A stretch of DNA of 36,897 bases from Bacteroidales bacterium (GTDB taxonomy: Bacteria > Bacteroidota > Bacteroidia > Bacteroidales > WCHB1-69), in NCBI GenBank assembly GCA_017964255.1, contig JAGCSI010000073.1:1-36897 (forward strand), written 5' to 3'. The position numbers were made by a program, and so were the translations under genes. Positions 1 to 7,918 of the stretch are shown one piece after another. Under the pieces are notes generated by a model that was not told the origin of the DNA, ran no database searches, and was given only the letters and a program-made list of their open reading frames with translations. Numbering within the stretch: position 1 is the stretch's first letter; each line of letters starts with the position of its first letter.

Positions 1-677
1 GTAAAGAGCAATGGAAAACTGCTCACCATGACGGTGGATCCGACAGCCGCAGAGGGTGTGTTGGTTTGCGTAAAACCTGCATCGGTGGTGGCCAGACCCG
101 TGGTTGGGTTGAAGCTCTTGCCGCCCTTGGCATAGGTGGTGCGAAGCTTGGCAATACCTGCCGGACGAGGGTCGGTTGACTGAATACAGAGCCACGAACT
201 GATTCGGTTGAGGGTTACACTCAGATTCAGCGGTGAAGCGCTGGTTACGGTGACACTCTGCGTAGCGCAGAAGGTTTCGCGCGGGCGTTCATTGGTGTAA
301 GCGGCTGAGGTCGGACTCATAAGCGTGAACTCGTCGCCATCGGAATACGCGTAAGCTACTGCCACCATGGTGTACGTGCCTACCTGAAGAGTGGCCGTAA
401 ACTGACCGAAGCTAGTGTACGAACCATCACCCTCGATTTGGGTGGCCTTATAGACCTCGGTACCTTCGGCATTGTAAAAGGCCAAAATTAGGGCAACCTT
501 TGTAAAGTAGCTTGCCGGATTCTCCTCATTCTTTGATGGAAACTCCTCTTGGGAGATGGAGAAGTCGTTGAAGTGAACGTTAACTTCGGCAAAACGGGTA
601 GTGGGGTTTTGCACTTTCTCTTTGCTGCAGCCTGCTACCAGCAGGCTTACAGCCACTAATAAAAACAGCTTTTTCAT
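1..677 (-). CDS. Lipoprotein, fimbrial subunit (FimB/Mfa2)-like, 3' end outside window
   Basis: The reading frame runs from an ATG at 677 to the window edge without a stop, giving about 225 residues of a longer protein. The N-terminus is a lipoprotein signal peptide: MKK, a hydrophobic stretch, then the lipobox LVAGC with the lipidated Cys near residue 17. The rest is rich in Thr, Ser and aromatic residues, as in beta-sandwich surface proteins. The pattern resembles the FimB/Mfa2 or Mfa1-like fimbrial lipoproteins of Bacteroidales, but I recognise no diagnostic motif, so this is inference. It has its own promoter-like box at 710-717 and follows the Wzz-like gene on the same strand, so it may be transcribed separately from the capsule genes. 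An unrelated Bacteroidales surface lipoprotein remains possible. Confidence 0.6.
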   Translation of the reverse strand, partial: MKKLFLLVAVSLLVAGCSKEKVQNPTTRFAEVNVHFNDFSISQEEFPSKNEENPASYFTKVALILAFYNAEGTEVYKATQIEGDGSYTSFGQFTATLQVGTYTMVAVAYAYSDGDEFTLMSPTSAAYTNERPRETFCATQSVTVTSASPLNLSVTLNRISSWLCIQSTDPRPAGIAKLRTTYAKGGKSFNPTTGLATTDAGFTQTNTPSAAVGSTVMVSSFPLLF

Positions 678-709
678 AAATGTTGAATTTTATAGTTATT
701 TGTACGGTG

Positions 710-717
710 CAAAGATA
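710..717 (-). promoter_or_regulatory. Bacteroidota -7 box for the lipoprotein gene
   Basis: Read on the minus strand the box is TATCTTTG, matching TAnnTTTG. It lies 33 nt upstream of the ATG at 677. No convincing -33 TTTG was seen. Confidence 0.5.
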
Positions 718-762
718 CTATAAAAACATTTATATTTAGCTATTTTTTTAGAAATATTTTTG

Positions 763-1878
763 TTATTTTATACTCCCCTGCTCCTGCCCGAAAAGCATCT
801 TGTAGTCGTCTTCTTTGTAGAACACCCAGGCGGTGACGGCCAGGAATGCCAGGAACACCCATACGATGCAGATTTTGGAGCGGCTGGGGCCGGCTTTCTT
901 CACGGGCACGGTGGCACTCTGCAGCGTGGTGAAAGCAGGGGTTTCTTCCTGCACCTTGGCTTCGGCCTGCAACACCTGTGCGGCTACCTGCATATACGCA
1001 TTGTACTGTATCTGCATCTCGTTTTCGAGTTCCACCTGCTTCTGGCGCACCGACTGCAAAATAACATTCTGGTTAGCATCCGCATAACGGGAATACTCCT
1101 GTCGCGCTTTGTCATAGCGCTCTTTCGCCTCCTCACAAATCTTTTTGCTATATTCGAGATCAACACGGGCCTTGGTGGTGCGGTAATCGGTGATAAACTC
1201 CTGCAGACGGCATTTGACCGAATCGGCCATGGTAGCACTGATCACAGGGTCCTGATCGGTAACGCTGATGGTAATCACCATGGTCTTTTTGTCCACATCA
1301 CACACCACTTTTTTGTCTAAGTCTTCCACAATTTTAGCCTGTTTTTCGGTCAGACGGAAGGGGTCGATATTGTCGGAACCCTCTTCTTTGTCTTTGGAGC
1401 GAAGTTTCTCGATCAACTTTTTAGGAGCCGCAAGAGCCTCTTTCCACCAAACCTTTTTCTGCTCGTCCTTCAGATAGTCGTAATAAGGCATCGTACGATT
1501 GGCCTCCCCTTTTTTCTTGCCCTCGATGGTGACCTGCGTGGGAAAGAGTGAAGTCTTGAAATCCACTGAATTCACCAATTCCGGATAAAGAGTGGGATAC
1601 AAGGCCTCGGTAGCATTGTTGGGAAGTGTGACCCCGAAACTGGACGCCATGGCCGCCAATCCGCTTACAGACTTCGAACCCGACATCTCCGGCGAGAGCT
1701 TCACCGTGCAAGTGTAATAGTTGGGCAGTGCCAGCGAAAGGATTGCCACCACCACAAAGGTGATGACCATCACGATGATGTACAACCACTTGTGCTTAAG
1801 AATATCCTTGAAAAGCTTGCGGAAATCGATGGAGCTCTGCTCCTCTTGGGCAACAGGAGTATTATTTTCTTCGTTCAT
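763..1878 (-). CDS. Wzz-type polysaccharide chain-length / co-polymerase protein
   Basis: This 371-residue inner-membrane protein probably controls chain length or export of a surface polysaccharide. It has the Wzz family layout: a cytoplasmic N-terminus, a transmembrane helix near residues 32-51, a long periplasmic part rich in charged coiled-coil segments (about 225-315), and a second transmembrane helix near 335-353. Just before that helix is the segment PVKKAGPSRSK, which fits the proline-containing stretch preceding TM2 in the family. There is no cytoplasmic tyrosine-kinase domain, so it is not a fused Wzc. Its start lies 3 nt after the stop of the Wza-like gene, so the two are almost certainly co-transcribed and act as the inner- and outer-membrane halves of one export system. 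Confidence 0.88.
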   Translation of the reverse strand: MNEENNTPVAQEEQSSIDFRKLFKDILKHKWLYIIVMVITFVVVAILSLALPNYYTCTVKLSPEMSGSKSVSGLAAMASSFGVTLPNNATEALYPTLYPELVNSVDFKTSLFPTQVTIEGKKKGEANRTMPYYDYLKDEQKKVWWKEALAAPKKLIEKLRSKDKEEGSDNIDPFRLTEKQAKIVEDLDKKVVCDVDKKTMVITISVTDQDPVISATMADSVKCRLQEFITDYRTTKARVDLEYSKKICEEAKERYDKARQEYSRYADANQNVILQSVRQKQVELENEMQIQYNAYMQVAAQVLQAEAKVQEETPAFTTLQSATVPVKKAGPSRSKICIVWVFLAFLAVTAWVFYKEDDYKMLFGQEQGSIK

Positions 1879-1881
1879 GGC

Positions 1882-4347
1882 TTATTTTTTTAACAGTGTA
1901 ACAAGCGAGACCACCACGGTGGCCAAAGTAGCCACAGAAGTCATGCTGGCGGCAAAGGTCGCCACGTTGAAGGTATGTTCGCGTTTCTTTTTGGTGGGCA
2001 CCACAATCTCGCAGCCCGGCTCAGGCTGGGCTCCCTTTGACACCAAGCCAACGGTGCCGTTTTGATAGACAATGAAGGTTTTCGACTTTTTGGCATGATT
2101 GCCATAGCCACCAGCTTCGGCCACGTACTTGTTGCAACGCTGTCCCCCTTTGAAAAACACCGTATTGGGGAACATCACATTCCCCGAAATCTTAACCACC
2201 CCGTTGTATTCGGGCACAAAAATCTGGTCGCCCTCACGAAGAACAATGTCCTTGTCGGAACCTGGTTTCTTCAGCGCCCCTTCCAAATCAATACCCACAT
2301 AATAATTGCTGCCGATATCCATTTTGCTCCATACAATAGAATCGCGTTCCATGAGGATATCATGGATAGCGGCTATGGTAGCCTGCTCACGCACTTTTTC
2401 CTCTTCGGTCAAGCGACGGGAAAGACGAGCCCCTTGCAGGTAAGCATTTTCGGTAAGTCCACCCGCCATAGCGATCGCATCACTCAAACGCATATCCTTG
2501 CCTTCCAAGGTAAAACCGCCTTCGTAATTGACCTCACCCGTAATGGTGATATTGCGGGCTGTGCTGAAAGCAGGACTACGGCGCACATGCACCACATCGT
2601 AAGGCTCAAGAATAAAGCCCGGTTGTCCATCAATAATCAGACCGTCCTTCAGACTGAAGGTGAAACTCTCGGCAATCTTATTGGACTTCTGGATGGCCTT
2701 GGGGTCACGGATTCTGCGCGACACATCCACCTTACCCGTAGAGGCCATGTCGGTGAGGCCGCCGGCCATCACAATGAGGTCTTCAATGGTGGTATTATCC
2801 GCATACTCATAAACACCCGGACTCATCACCTCGCCGGTGATGGTGAAGGTGCGCTCCACTCGCAATTCAGTCTCGGTGGGGATGAACAGCACATCCTCGT
2901 TCATCAACGGAATATCGGCCACCCTGCCGCTCATAATCCCCTGAATATCCACAGCAATAGTGGTAAGGCTGCGGTCTTCTTTCAAACGATGCAACACGGC
3001 ACGCGCTGTGAAAGCATCTTCCGTCAAGCCATCGGCCGCTACAATCAAGCTACGTACGGAATTCAAATTGTCGTCCAAACGGAACAAACCGGGGCGGAAC
3101 ACGGCTCCTTTGATCTCCACCATATTCTCAAAGCGGTTGATCATTCCATCCACCGTAACGACATCGCCGTCCTCCAAAGAAAAATGACTTAATTCGCTCT
3201 CATCCACATTATACACCTGATAGCGCTCGCCGTTTTGACGCACCAAGCGCACCGTTTTCTTATTGGCATCGCCGGTAAAGCCACCGGCATACTCAATCAA
3301 CTTGGCCAAAGACTCCCCTTCGCGCATCTCGTAGAACATGGGGCGTTTCACATTGCCTGTAATACCGACCAAACGGTTATAAATACCCACCTGCACAATG
3401 TCGTTATCCTGAAGATTGATGTTGCCGGACATGCGTCCGTTGAGGATGTAATCGTAGAGATCGACCACCGCCACCATCTTCCCGTCGCGATAAACCTTGA
3501 TGTCGCGCAAGGTACCGAGGTCGCTGGTGCCGCCGGCACGATAAAGGGCATAAAACACATTGGCGAAGGCCGAAAGGCGGTACGTGCCGGGAGAGTTCAC
3601 CTCGCCCATGATGTTCACCTGAATGGTGCGGGTGTTGCCCACCGTCATTTGCAGGCTGCTGCTCTGATAGCGAGAGCCCACTGTGCTGCGTAGCTTCTTC
3701 CGGGCAGCCTCCACGGTCAATCCGCTCAGATAAACGGGACCGTAATTGCCTATGGTAATGGTACCCTCCGGCGTGATGGTGTGAATCATGGTCTGCTGGG
3801 AAGCTCCATAGATGTCAATCACAATTTGATCGCCAGGTCCGAGCACATAGTCATTCGGAATGGACATGTTGACATTCGGCTGGAAGCTGGGGTTGGCCTG
3901 ATGGAAGATGTCGCGGCCGAATACTTTTTTGCCATTGGTTGTGGGGGCCACGCCCTGGGTGGCCTGCACATCGTGTTCCACCACCTGCACCTCTCCGGCA
4001 GCGTCAGCATACACTTCGCCGGAAGTACCCCGTCTGGCGGTGGTCAGCTCCTGACTGCTGGTGCCGTCGCTATTGCCCTGCATCCGCTCTGTAGCCATCG
4101 ACACCGCACCGTCTGCCGCACTCGACAAACCCCGTTCGGAGATTTGCTTGTCGTACTGGTTGCGCAAGCGGCGCGCCTGCTCAACCGTGACACCACGCTG
4201 CACCAGCTTTGTCATAATCTGCGACTGGCTGCTGCCCGCTTTCGCCTCAGCTGCAATGAACTGAATTACTTGCTCATCGCTCATCTGAGCGAAGGCTGTT
4301 GCGCACAGCAACAGCATCCCAAAAACAAAAAGGAATTTTTTAATCAT
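1882..4347 (-). CDS. Wza-like polysaccharide export outer-membrane protein with multiple SLBB domains
   Basis: This 821-residue protein is an outer-membrane polysaccharide exporter of the Wza/BexD group. A cleavable signal peptide ends at ATAFA|Q (residue 20). After a low-complexity N-terminal region comes the polysaccharide-export domain, about residues 160-245, with the hallmark DYVLGPGDQIVIDIYG. At least six SLBB-type beta-grasp segments follow, each with a core like GEVxxPGxY and a distal AGG (for example GEVNSPGTY, GNVKRPMFY, GEVMSPGVY). The last 25 or so residues are hydrophobic. It is much longer than E. coli Wza (about 380 residues) because of the SLBB repeats, which is usual in Bacteroidota. 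It lies 30 nt downstream of ugd and 3 nt upstream of the Wzz-like gene, supporting one export operon. Confidence 0.93.
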   Translation of the reverse strand: MIKKFLFVFGMLLLCATAFAQMSDEQVIQFIAAEAKAGSSQSQIMTKLVQRGVTVEQARRLRNQYDKQISERGLSSAADGAVSMATERMQGNSDGTSSQELTTARRGTSGEVYADAAGEVQVVEHDVQATQGVAPTTNGKKVFGRDIFHQANPSFQPNVNMSIPNDYVLGPGDQIVIDIYGASQQTMIHTITPEGTITIGNYGPVYLSGLTVEAARKKLRSTVGSRYQSSSLQMTVGNTRTIQVNIMGEVNSPGTYRLSAFANVFYALYRAGGTSDLGTLRDIKVYRDGKMVAVVDLYDYILNGRMSGNINLQDNDIVQVGIYNRLVGITGNVKRPMFYEMREGESLAKLIEYAGGFTGDANKKTVRLVRQNGERYQVYNVDESELSHFSLEDGDVVTVDGMINRFENMVEIKGAVFRPGLFRLDDNLNSVRSLIVAADGLTEDAFTARAVLHRLKEDRSLTTIAVDIQGIMSGRVADIPLMNEDVLFIPTETELRVERTFTITGEVMSPGVYEYADNTTIEDLIVMAGGLTDMASTGKVDVSRRIRDPKAIQKSNKIAESFTFSLKDGLIIDGQPGFILEPYDVVHVRRSPAFSTARNITITGEVNYEGGFTLEGKDMRLSDAIAMAGGLTENAYLQGARLSRRLTEEEKVREQATIAAIHDILMERDSIVWSKMDIGSNYYVGIDLEGALKKPGSDKDIVLREGDQIFVPEYNGVVKISGNVMFPNTVFFKGGQRCNKYVAEAGGYGNHAKKSKTFIVYQNGTVGLVSKGAQPEPGCEIVVPTKKKREHTFNVATFAASMTSVATLATVVVSLVTLLKK

Positions 4348-4377
4348 GATTGATGATATTATTTTCGTTACTATTGC

Positions 4378-5829
4378 CTAATCGCGTTTGAAGATATCGC
4401 GTGTATAAACCTTTGCCTTCACATCGTCCAAACAAGCGTCATAACGGTTGGCGATAATCGCCTGCGATTGGGCTTTGAATTTTTCTAAGTCATTGACCAC
4501 CAAGCTGCCGAAGAACATTGTGCCATCCTCAAGCGTAGGCTCGTAAATAATGACCTGGGCCCCCTTGGCTTTCACACGTTTCATCACCCCCTGGATAGAC
4601 GACTGGCGGAAATTGTCGCTATTGCTCTTCATCGTCAGTCGATATACCCCAATGGTCGGAACTTGGGATTCTGAATTTTGAATTTTGAATTGATTATTCT
4701 CGCTATAGGCGTAATAACCCGCCATCTTCAGCACCTGGTCGGCGATGAAATCCTTGCGGGTACGGTTGCTCTCGACAATGGCGCTCATCATGTTCTGCGG
4801 CACATCGGCATAGTTGGCCAGCAGCTGCTTGGTATCCTTGGGAAGGCAGTAACCGCCATAGCCGAAGCTCGGATTATTGTAGTGCGCACCGATACGCGGG
4901 TCGAGGCTCACTCCCTCAATGATATCCTGGGTGCTCAGACCCTTCATCTCGGCGTAGGTATCCAGCTCATTGAAGTAGCTGACACGCAAAGCCAGATAGG
5001 TGTTGGCGAAGAGTTTCACCGCCTCGGCTTCTTTCATGCCCATGAAGAGAACGGGGATTCCTTTGGGGGTTAGTTGAGAGTTGATAGATGATAGATTATA
5101 GTTAGAGGGGTGAGAAGGGGAGGGGGTGAGAGGGTGAGAAGAGGATGAATCGATTACAGGATTACAGGATGATGGATTTTGAGGGATGGGGGAATCTTTG
5201 GAGGGGCCGAGGGCACCTTCGACAAGGAGGGAGGCAAAGGTGTGGGCACGTTCGGTGAGCCAGTTCAGGTCGGTGAGCTGTTGGATGGCTTCATTTTCCT
5301 CCCGGTATTCCTCGCCCATCATTTTGGGAATACCCACAATGATACGGCTGGGATAGAGGTTGTCGTACAAGGCCTTGCTCTCGCGCAAAAATTCGGGAGA
5401 GAACAGCAGGTTGAATTTCTTGGTACCCTGAGCGGCATACTTCACGTAAAGGCTACGGGTATAGCCCACGGGAATGGTACTCTTGATGACCATCACCGCA
5501 TCGGGATTGACACTCAATACCAGGTCGATGACATCCTCGATATGGTGCGTGTCGAAGAAATTTTTCTGCGGGTCGTAGTTGGTGGGAGCGGCAATCACCA
5601 CAAAATCGGCATCACGATAGGCAGCGGCGCCATCGAGGGTGGCCGTCAAGTCCAGCTCTTTTTCCGCCAAATATTTCTCGATATACTCATCCTGGATGGG
5701 AGACTTTTTGTTATTGATCATCTCCACTTTTTCGGGAATCACATCCACAGCGGTGACGTGATTGTGTTGTGCCAACAACGTGGCAATGCTTAGACCGACA
5801 TAGCCGGTTCCGGCGACTGCGATTTTCAT
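4378..5829 (-). CDS. ugd: UDP-glucose 6-dehydrogenase carrying in-frame repeat-derived insertions
   Basis: The enzyme oxidises UDP-glucose to UDP-glucuronate with NAD+, feeding acidic polysaccharide synthesis. The N-terminal NAD site GTGYVGLS is at residues 7-14, [11 protein letters not shown] near 114-124, FSPEFLRE at 143-150, and the catalytic cysteine is C328 in [14 protein letters not shown]. The sequence follows E. coli Ugd closely but is 483 residues against about 388. Three expansions explain the excess: residues about 167-190 of ordinary composition, about 207-256 rich in Ser/Pro/Asn, and about 371-391. The second and third are translations of the same low-complexity repeats found between genes here (5069-5180 and 4667-4695 in DNA). 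Catalytic motifs are intact, so it may still be active, but this is untested. Family confidence is high; UDP-glucose rather than a close relative is likely from overall similarity. Confidence 0.92.
   Translation of the reverse strand: MKIAVAGTGYVGLSIATLLAQHNHVTAVDVIPEKVEMINNKKSPIQDEYIEKYLAEKELDLTATLDGAAAYRDADFVVIAAPTNYDPQKNFFDTHHIEDVIDLVLSVNPDAVMVIKSTIPVGYTRSLYVKYAAQGTKKFNLLFSPEFLRESKALYDNLYPSRIIVGIPKMMGEEYREENEAIQQLTDLNWLTERAHTFASLLVEGALGPSKDSPIPQNPSSCNPVIDSSSSHPLTPSPSHPSNYNLSSINSQLTPKGIPVLFMGMKEAEAVKLFANTYLALRVSYFNELDTYAEMKGLSTQDIIEGVSLDPRIGAHYNNPSFGYGGYCLPKDTKQLLANYADVPQNMMSAIVESNRTRKDFIADQVLKMAGYYAYSENNQFKIQNSESQVPTIGVYRLTMKSNSDNFRQSSIQGVMKRVKAKGAQVIIYEPTLEDGTMFFGSLVVNDLEKFKAQSQAIIANRYDACLDDVKAKVYTRDIFKRD
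4667..4695. repeat. GAATTTTGAATTTTGAATT-type repeat inside ugd
   Basis: An AT-rich string with the period TGAATTT lies in frame within ugd and encodes roughly residues 379-387 (NQFKIQNSE). A very similar string occurs just upstream of the acetyltransferase start at 26186-26210, outside coding sequence. Confidence 0.75.
5069..5180. repeat. Composite intergenic-type repeat inserted within ugd
   Basis: Three modules follow one another: a GTTGATAGATGATAG-like string (5070-5105), GTGAGAGG/GTGAGAAG strings (5108-5142), and GATTACAGGATTACAGGAT (about 5153-5171). All three module types recur outside genes at 5840-5995, 6421-6490, 7300-7327, 7787-7912, 10052-10460 and 11790-12120. Here they stay open in the ugd frame and encode a Ser/Pro-rich loop. 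Confidence 0.85.
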
Positions 5830-5839
5830 GTTTTTACGG

Positions 5840-5995
5840 GGTTAAAAGGTTAGAGGGTTAGAGGGTGAGAGGGTGAGAAGGGTTAGGATGTAGGGCTGTC
5901 ACATTGTGGCAGCCGTGTGTTGAACCTGATGTGCCCATGACGGTTACACGGTGAGGAGGTGAGAGGGTGAGAGGGTGAGGAGGTTAGAGAAATTT
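5840..5995. repeat. Mosaic repeat block between ugd and the first four-helix-bundle gene
   Basis: GTTAGAGG/GTGAGAGG strings (5845-5885) are followed by TAGGGCTGTCACATTGTGGC, one copy of the 25-nt GCCGTGTG-type unit, CCCATGACGGTTACACGGTG, and a second GTGAGAGG string to about 5988. The same module order occurs in the long arms at 10052-10609 and 11647-12120, so this is a shortened copy of that element. Confidence 0.8.
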
Positions 5996-5997
5996 GG

Positions 5998-6027
5998 TTT
6001 GATTGTTATTTATTTTTTATATTTTTG
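5998..6027 (+). promoter_or_regulatory. Promoter of the first four-helix-bundle gene
   Basis: TTTG at 5998-6001 and TATTTTTG at 6020-6027 are 18 bp apart, close to the Bacteroidota -33/-7 arrangement. It lies immediately after the repeat block and 30 nt before the ATG at 6058. Confidence 0.6.
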
Positions 6028-6057
6028 CATTTTTTTATTCATCTAATAACTTAAATT

Positions 6058-6423
6058 ATGTATTCTTTTGAAAATTTAGAAGTATGGAAAGAGTCTAAAA
6101 CTCTTGTTTTATTAGTGTATGATGCATTAAAGCTGTTTCCTTCGTCTGAACGGTATGCTTTATGTGATCAAATTCGAAGGGCTATCATTTCAATACCTTC
6201 AAACATTGCAGAAGGTAGTGGTAGAAAATCCATCAAGGAGAAAGTTCACTTTATAGAGATTGCTTATGGATCTCTGATGGAAGTCTATTGTCAGTTGCTG
6301 ATTGCATCCGAATTAAACTTTCTACCCATGGAAAAATTGGATACGATCAAAAAATGTCTCAATAGAGTTTCATATTTACTCACAGGGCTACGCTCCTCCT
6401 TCACCAAAAAATTAACTACCTAA
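6058..6423 (+). CDS. Four-helix-bundle protein (23S rRNA intervening-sequence / S23 family)
   Basis: This 121-residue protein matches the small four-helix-bundle family first noticed in 23S rRNA intervening sequences. Typical marks are FENLEVWKESKTLV at the start, LCDQIRRAIISIPSNIAEGSGR at about residues 40-61 and the later helical stretch with GSLMEVYCQLLIASEL. Its biochemical function is not known. The fold is shared with Avd, the accessory protein of diversity-generating retroelements, but no reverse transcriptase or template/variable repeat pair is seen here. It is on the opposite strand to the surrounding capsule genes, has its own promoter, and is flanked by GTGAGAGG strings on the left and CCTCTCAC strings on the right. 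Its last codons run directly into the right-hand repeat. Confidence 0.9.
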   Translation: MYSFENLEVWKESKTLVLLVYDALKLFPSSERYALCDQIRRAIISIPSNIAEGSGRKSIKEKVHFIEIAYGSLMEVYCQLLIASELNFLPMEKLDTIKKCLNRVSYLLTGLRSSFTKKLTT

Positions 6424-6490
6424 CCCCCTTCTCACCTTCTCACCCTCTCACCCTCTCACCAACTATTATCTTTCATCTATTATCTATTAA
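6421..6490. repeat. CCTCTCACC strings plus TATTATCTTTCATCTATTATC module
   Basis: It begins at the stop codon of the four-helix-bundle gene and reaches the stop codon of nagB (6491-6493). The CCTCTCAC strings are the reverse complement of those upstream of the gene at 5840-5995, so the gene lies between inverted low-complexity arms. The second half is the AATAGATAAAAGATAATAG module in reverse orientation. Confidence 0.8.
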
Positions 6491-7282
6491 CTAAAAAGAA
6501 CACCTCTCGATATCTTTGAAATACTTCACCGTTCCGTAAGTCAGTTCGTCGCAGGCGGCATCGTCGCAGACAATAATGCCTTTGGGATGGAGCTGGAGAA
6601 CGGAGACGGTGCACATCTGGCTCACTCCGCCTTCGATAGCCTGGGCCAAAGCACGGGCTTTATTATGACCATTGGCCAGAATCATCACTTCGCGGCTGTC
6701 CATCACGGTACCGACACCCACGGTCAAAGCGGTTTTGGGCACCTTGTTGATGTCGTTGTCGAAGAAACGTGAATTGGCAATCACCGTGTCCATGGTCAGG
6801 GTTTTGACTCTGGTGCGGGAAGTCAATGAGGAACCCGGTTCATTGAACGCGATATGTCCGTCGGGCCCGATACCGCCCATAAACAGGTCGATACCACCGT
6901 AAGACTTGATTTTTTCCTCATAACGCTGGCACTCGGCCTCCAGGTCTTCCGCATTGCCATTCAGTATGTTGACGTTTTCTTTCAGAATATCAATATGGCT
7001 GAAGAAATTATTCCACATGAAAGAATGGTAGCTTTCGGGATGATTTTCCGGAATCTTCACGTACTCGTCCATATTGAAAGTCACCACATGACGGAAGGAG
7101 ACCTTGCCTTCCTTATGCAAACGGATAAGTTCCTTGTAAGTGCCTATGGGAGTGGAACCGGTGGGCAAGCCAAGGATAAAGGGTTTGTTTTCCGTGGGTT
7201 TGAAAGCGTTGATACGCTCTACAATGTGCTGGGCGGCCCAAGAGGACATGCCAGCGTAGTCGGGGTTGATAATTACGCGCAT
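6491..7282 (-). CDS. nagB: Glucosamine-6-phosphate deaminase
   Basis: It converts glucosamine 6-phosphate to fructose 6-phosphate and ammonia in the cytoplasm, linking amino-sugar use to glycolysis. At 263 residues it is close to E. coli NagB (266). The known active-site residues fall at the same numbers: D72 in TFNMDEY, and D141, H143 and E148 in [16 protein letters not shown]. The phosphate-binding segment LGLPTGSTP is at about residues 37-45. It lies between the UpxY-like gene and ugd, where it could balance amino-sugar and hexose pools for polysaccharide synthesis, though that role is inference. Repeats separate it from both neighbours, so co-transcription is uncertain. No clear -7 box was seen upstream. 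Confidence 0.95.
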   Translation of the reverse strand: MRVIINPDYAGMSSWAAQHIVERINAFKPTENKPFILGLPTGSTPIGTYKELIRLHKEGKVSFRHVVTFNMDEYVKIPENHPESYHSFMWNNFFSHIDILKENVNILNGNAEDLEAECQRYEEKIKSYGGIDLFMGGIGPDGHIAFNEPGSSLTSRTRVKTLTMDTVIANSRFFDNDINKVPKTALTVGVGTVMDSREVMILANGHNKARALAQAIEGGVSQMCTVSVLQLHPKGIIVCDDAACDELTYGTVKYFKDIERCSF

Positions 7283-7299
7283 GGTGTTTTTGATTAAAT

Positions 7300-7327
7300 G
7301 ATTACAGGATTACAGAATTACAGAATT
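7300..7327. repeat. GATTACAGGATTACAG string
   Basis: Three ATTACAG units lie upstream of the second four-helix-bundle gene. The reverse complement (CTGTAATCC units) lies downstream of that gene at 7805-7905, so the two form inverted arms. Confidence 0.75.
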
Positions 7328-7387
7328 TATGTAATTTTATTGTAATAAATCCGTTTATATTTCGTTAATATTATAAATTCAGAGATT

Positions 7388-7786
7388 ATGGAAGATTTGT
7401 ATTATAGTCCTTTGGCTAGTGATGAGGAGAAGAAAAAGATGAATGTTCAGTTCTTTTCTTTAAACTTTGCTCACAGAATTATTCGTTTATATCAGTACCT
7501 AACCAAAAAAAGAGAATTCATTCTTTCTAAACAAGTGTTAAGAAGTGGAACAAGTATAGGAGCTAATATAAGAGAAGCTCAAAGAGGGCAAAGTAACGCA
7601 GATTTTATTTCCAAAATGAAAATTGCACTAAAAGAAGCAGATGAAACTCATTACTGGATTACACTTCTTCGGAACAACGGATACATACCACTTAATCTAG
7701 CAGACTCATTACTTGATGATTGTAATTGCATCATTAAAATGCTTGTAAAAATTACCAGTACAGCAATATCCAAATCTAAAAAATGA
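7388..7786 (+). CDS. Second four-helix-bundle protein (S23 family)
   Basis: This 132-residue member of the same family as the protein at 6058 has the family core SKQVLRSGTSIGANIREAQRGQ at about residues 49-70 and the later helix KMKIALKEADETHYWITLL. Sequence identity to the first copy is clearly low, so they are different lineages and not a recent duplication. Function is unknown. It too runs against the capsule genes and sits between inverted repeats, but of the GATTACAG type. A degraded -7-like TATATTTC lies about 35 nt upstream of the ATG; promoter strength cannot be judged. The coincidence of two such genes, each framed by inverted low-complexity arms, is discussed in the findings. Confidence 0.9.
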   Translation: MEDLYYSPLASDEEKKKMNVQFFSLNFAHRIIRLYQYLTKKREFILSKQVLRSGTSIGANIREAQRGQSNADFISKMKIALKEADETHYWITLLRNNGYIPLNLADSLLDDCNCIIKMLVKITSTAISKSKK

Positions 7787-7912
7787 CCCCTCTCTTCACC
7801 CTCTCAACCCTTAATCCCTTCATCCTATAATCCTTTCATCTCGTAATCCCTTCATCCTGTAATCCTGTAATCCCGTAATCCTGTAATCCAATAATCAACT
7901 AACCAATCATCA
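7787..7912. repeat. CTGTAATCC / CCTTCATCC repeat array
   Basis: After a short CCTCTC string come about ten imperfect 8-10 nt units of the TAATCC type, fully occupying the space between the stop of the four-helix-bundle gene and the stop of the UpxY-like gene at 7919. The orientation is inverted relative to 7300-7327. Confidence 0.8.
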
Positions 7913-7918
7913 TTCCCC

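Noticed and set aside
2062-3192. Plus-strand open frame of 376 codons
   Set aside because: It is antisense to the SLBB region of the Wza-like gene, His/Asn-rich and without recognisable motifs.
6058-6423. Intervening sequence within a 23S rRNA gene
   Set aside because: No rRNA sequence surrounds either four-helix-bundle gene; the neighbours are protein-coding capsule genes.
5998-7912. Diversity-generating retroelement
   Set aside because: The four-helix-bundle proteins share a fold with Avd, but no reverse transcriptase, template repeat or variable repeat pair was found.
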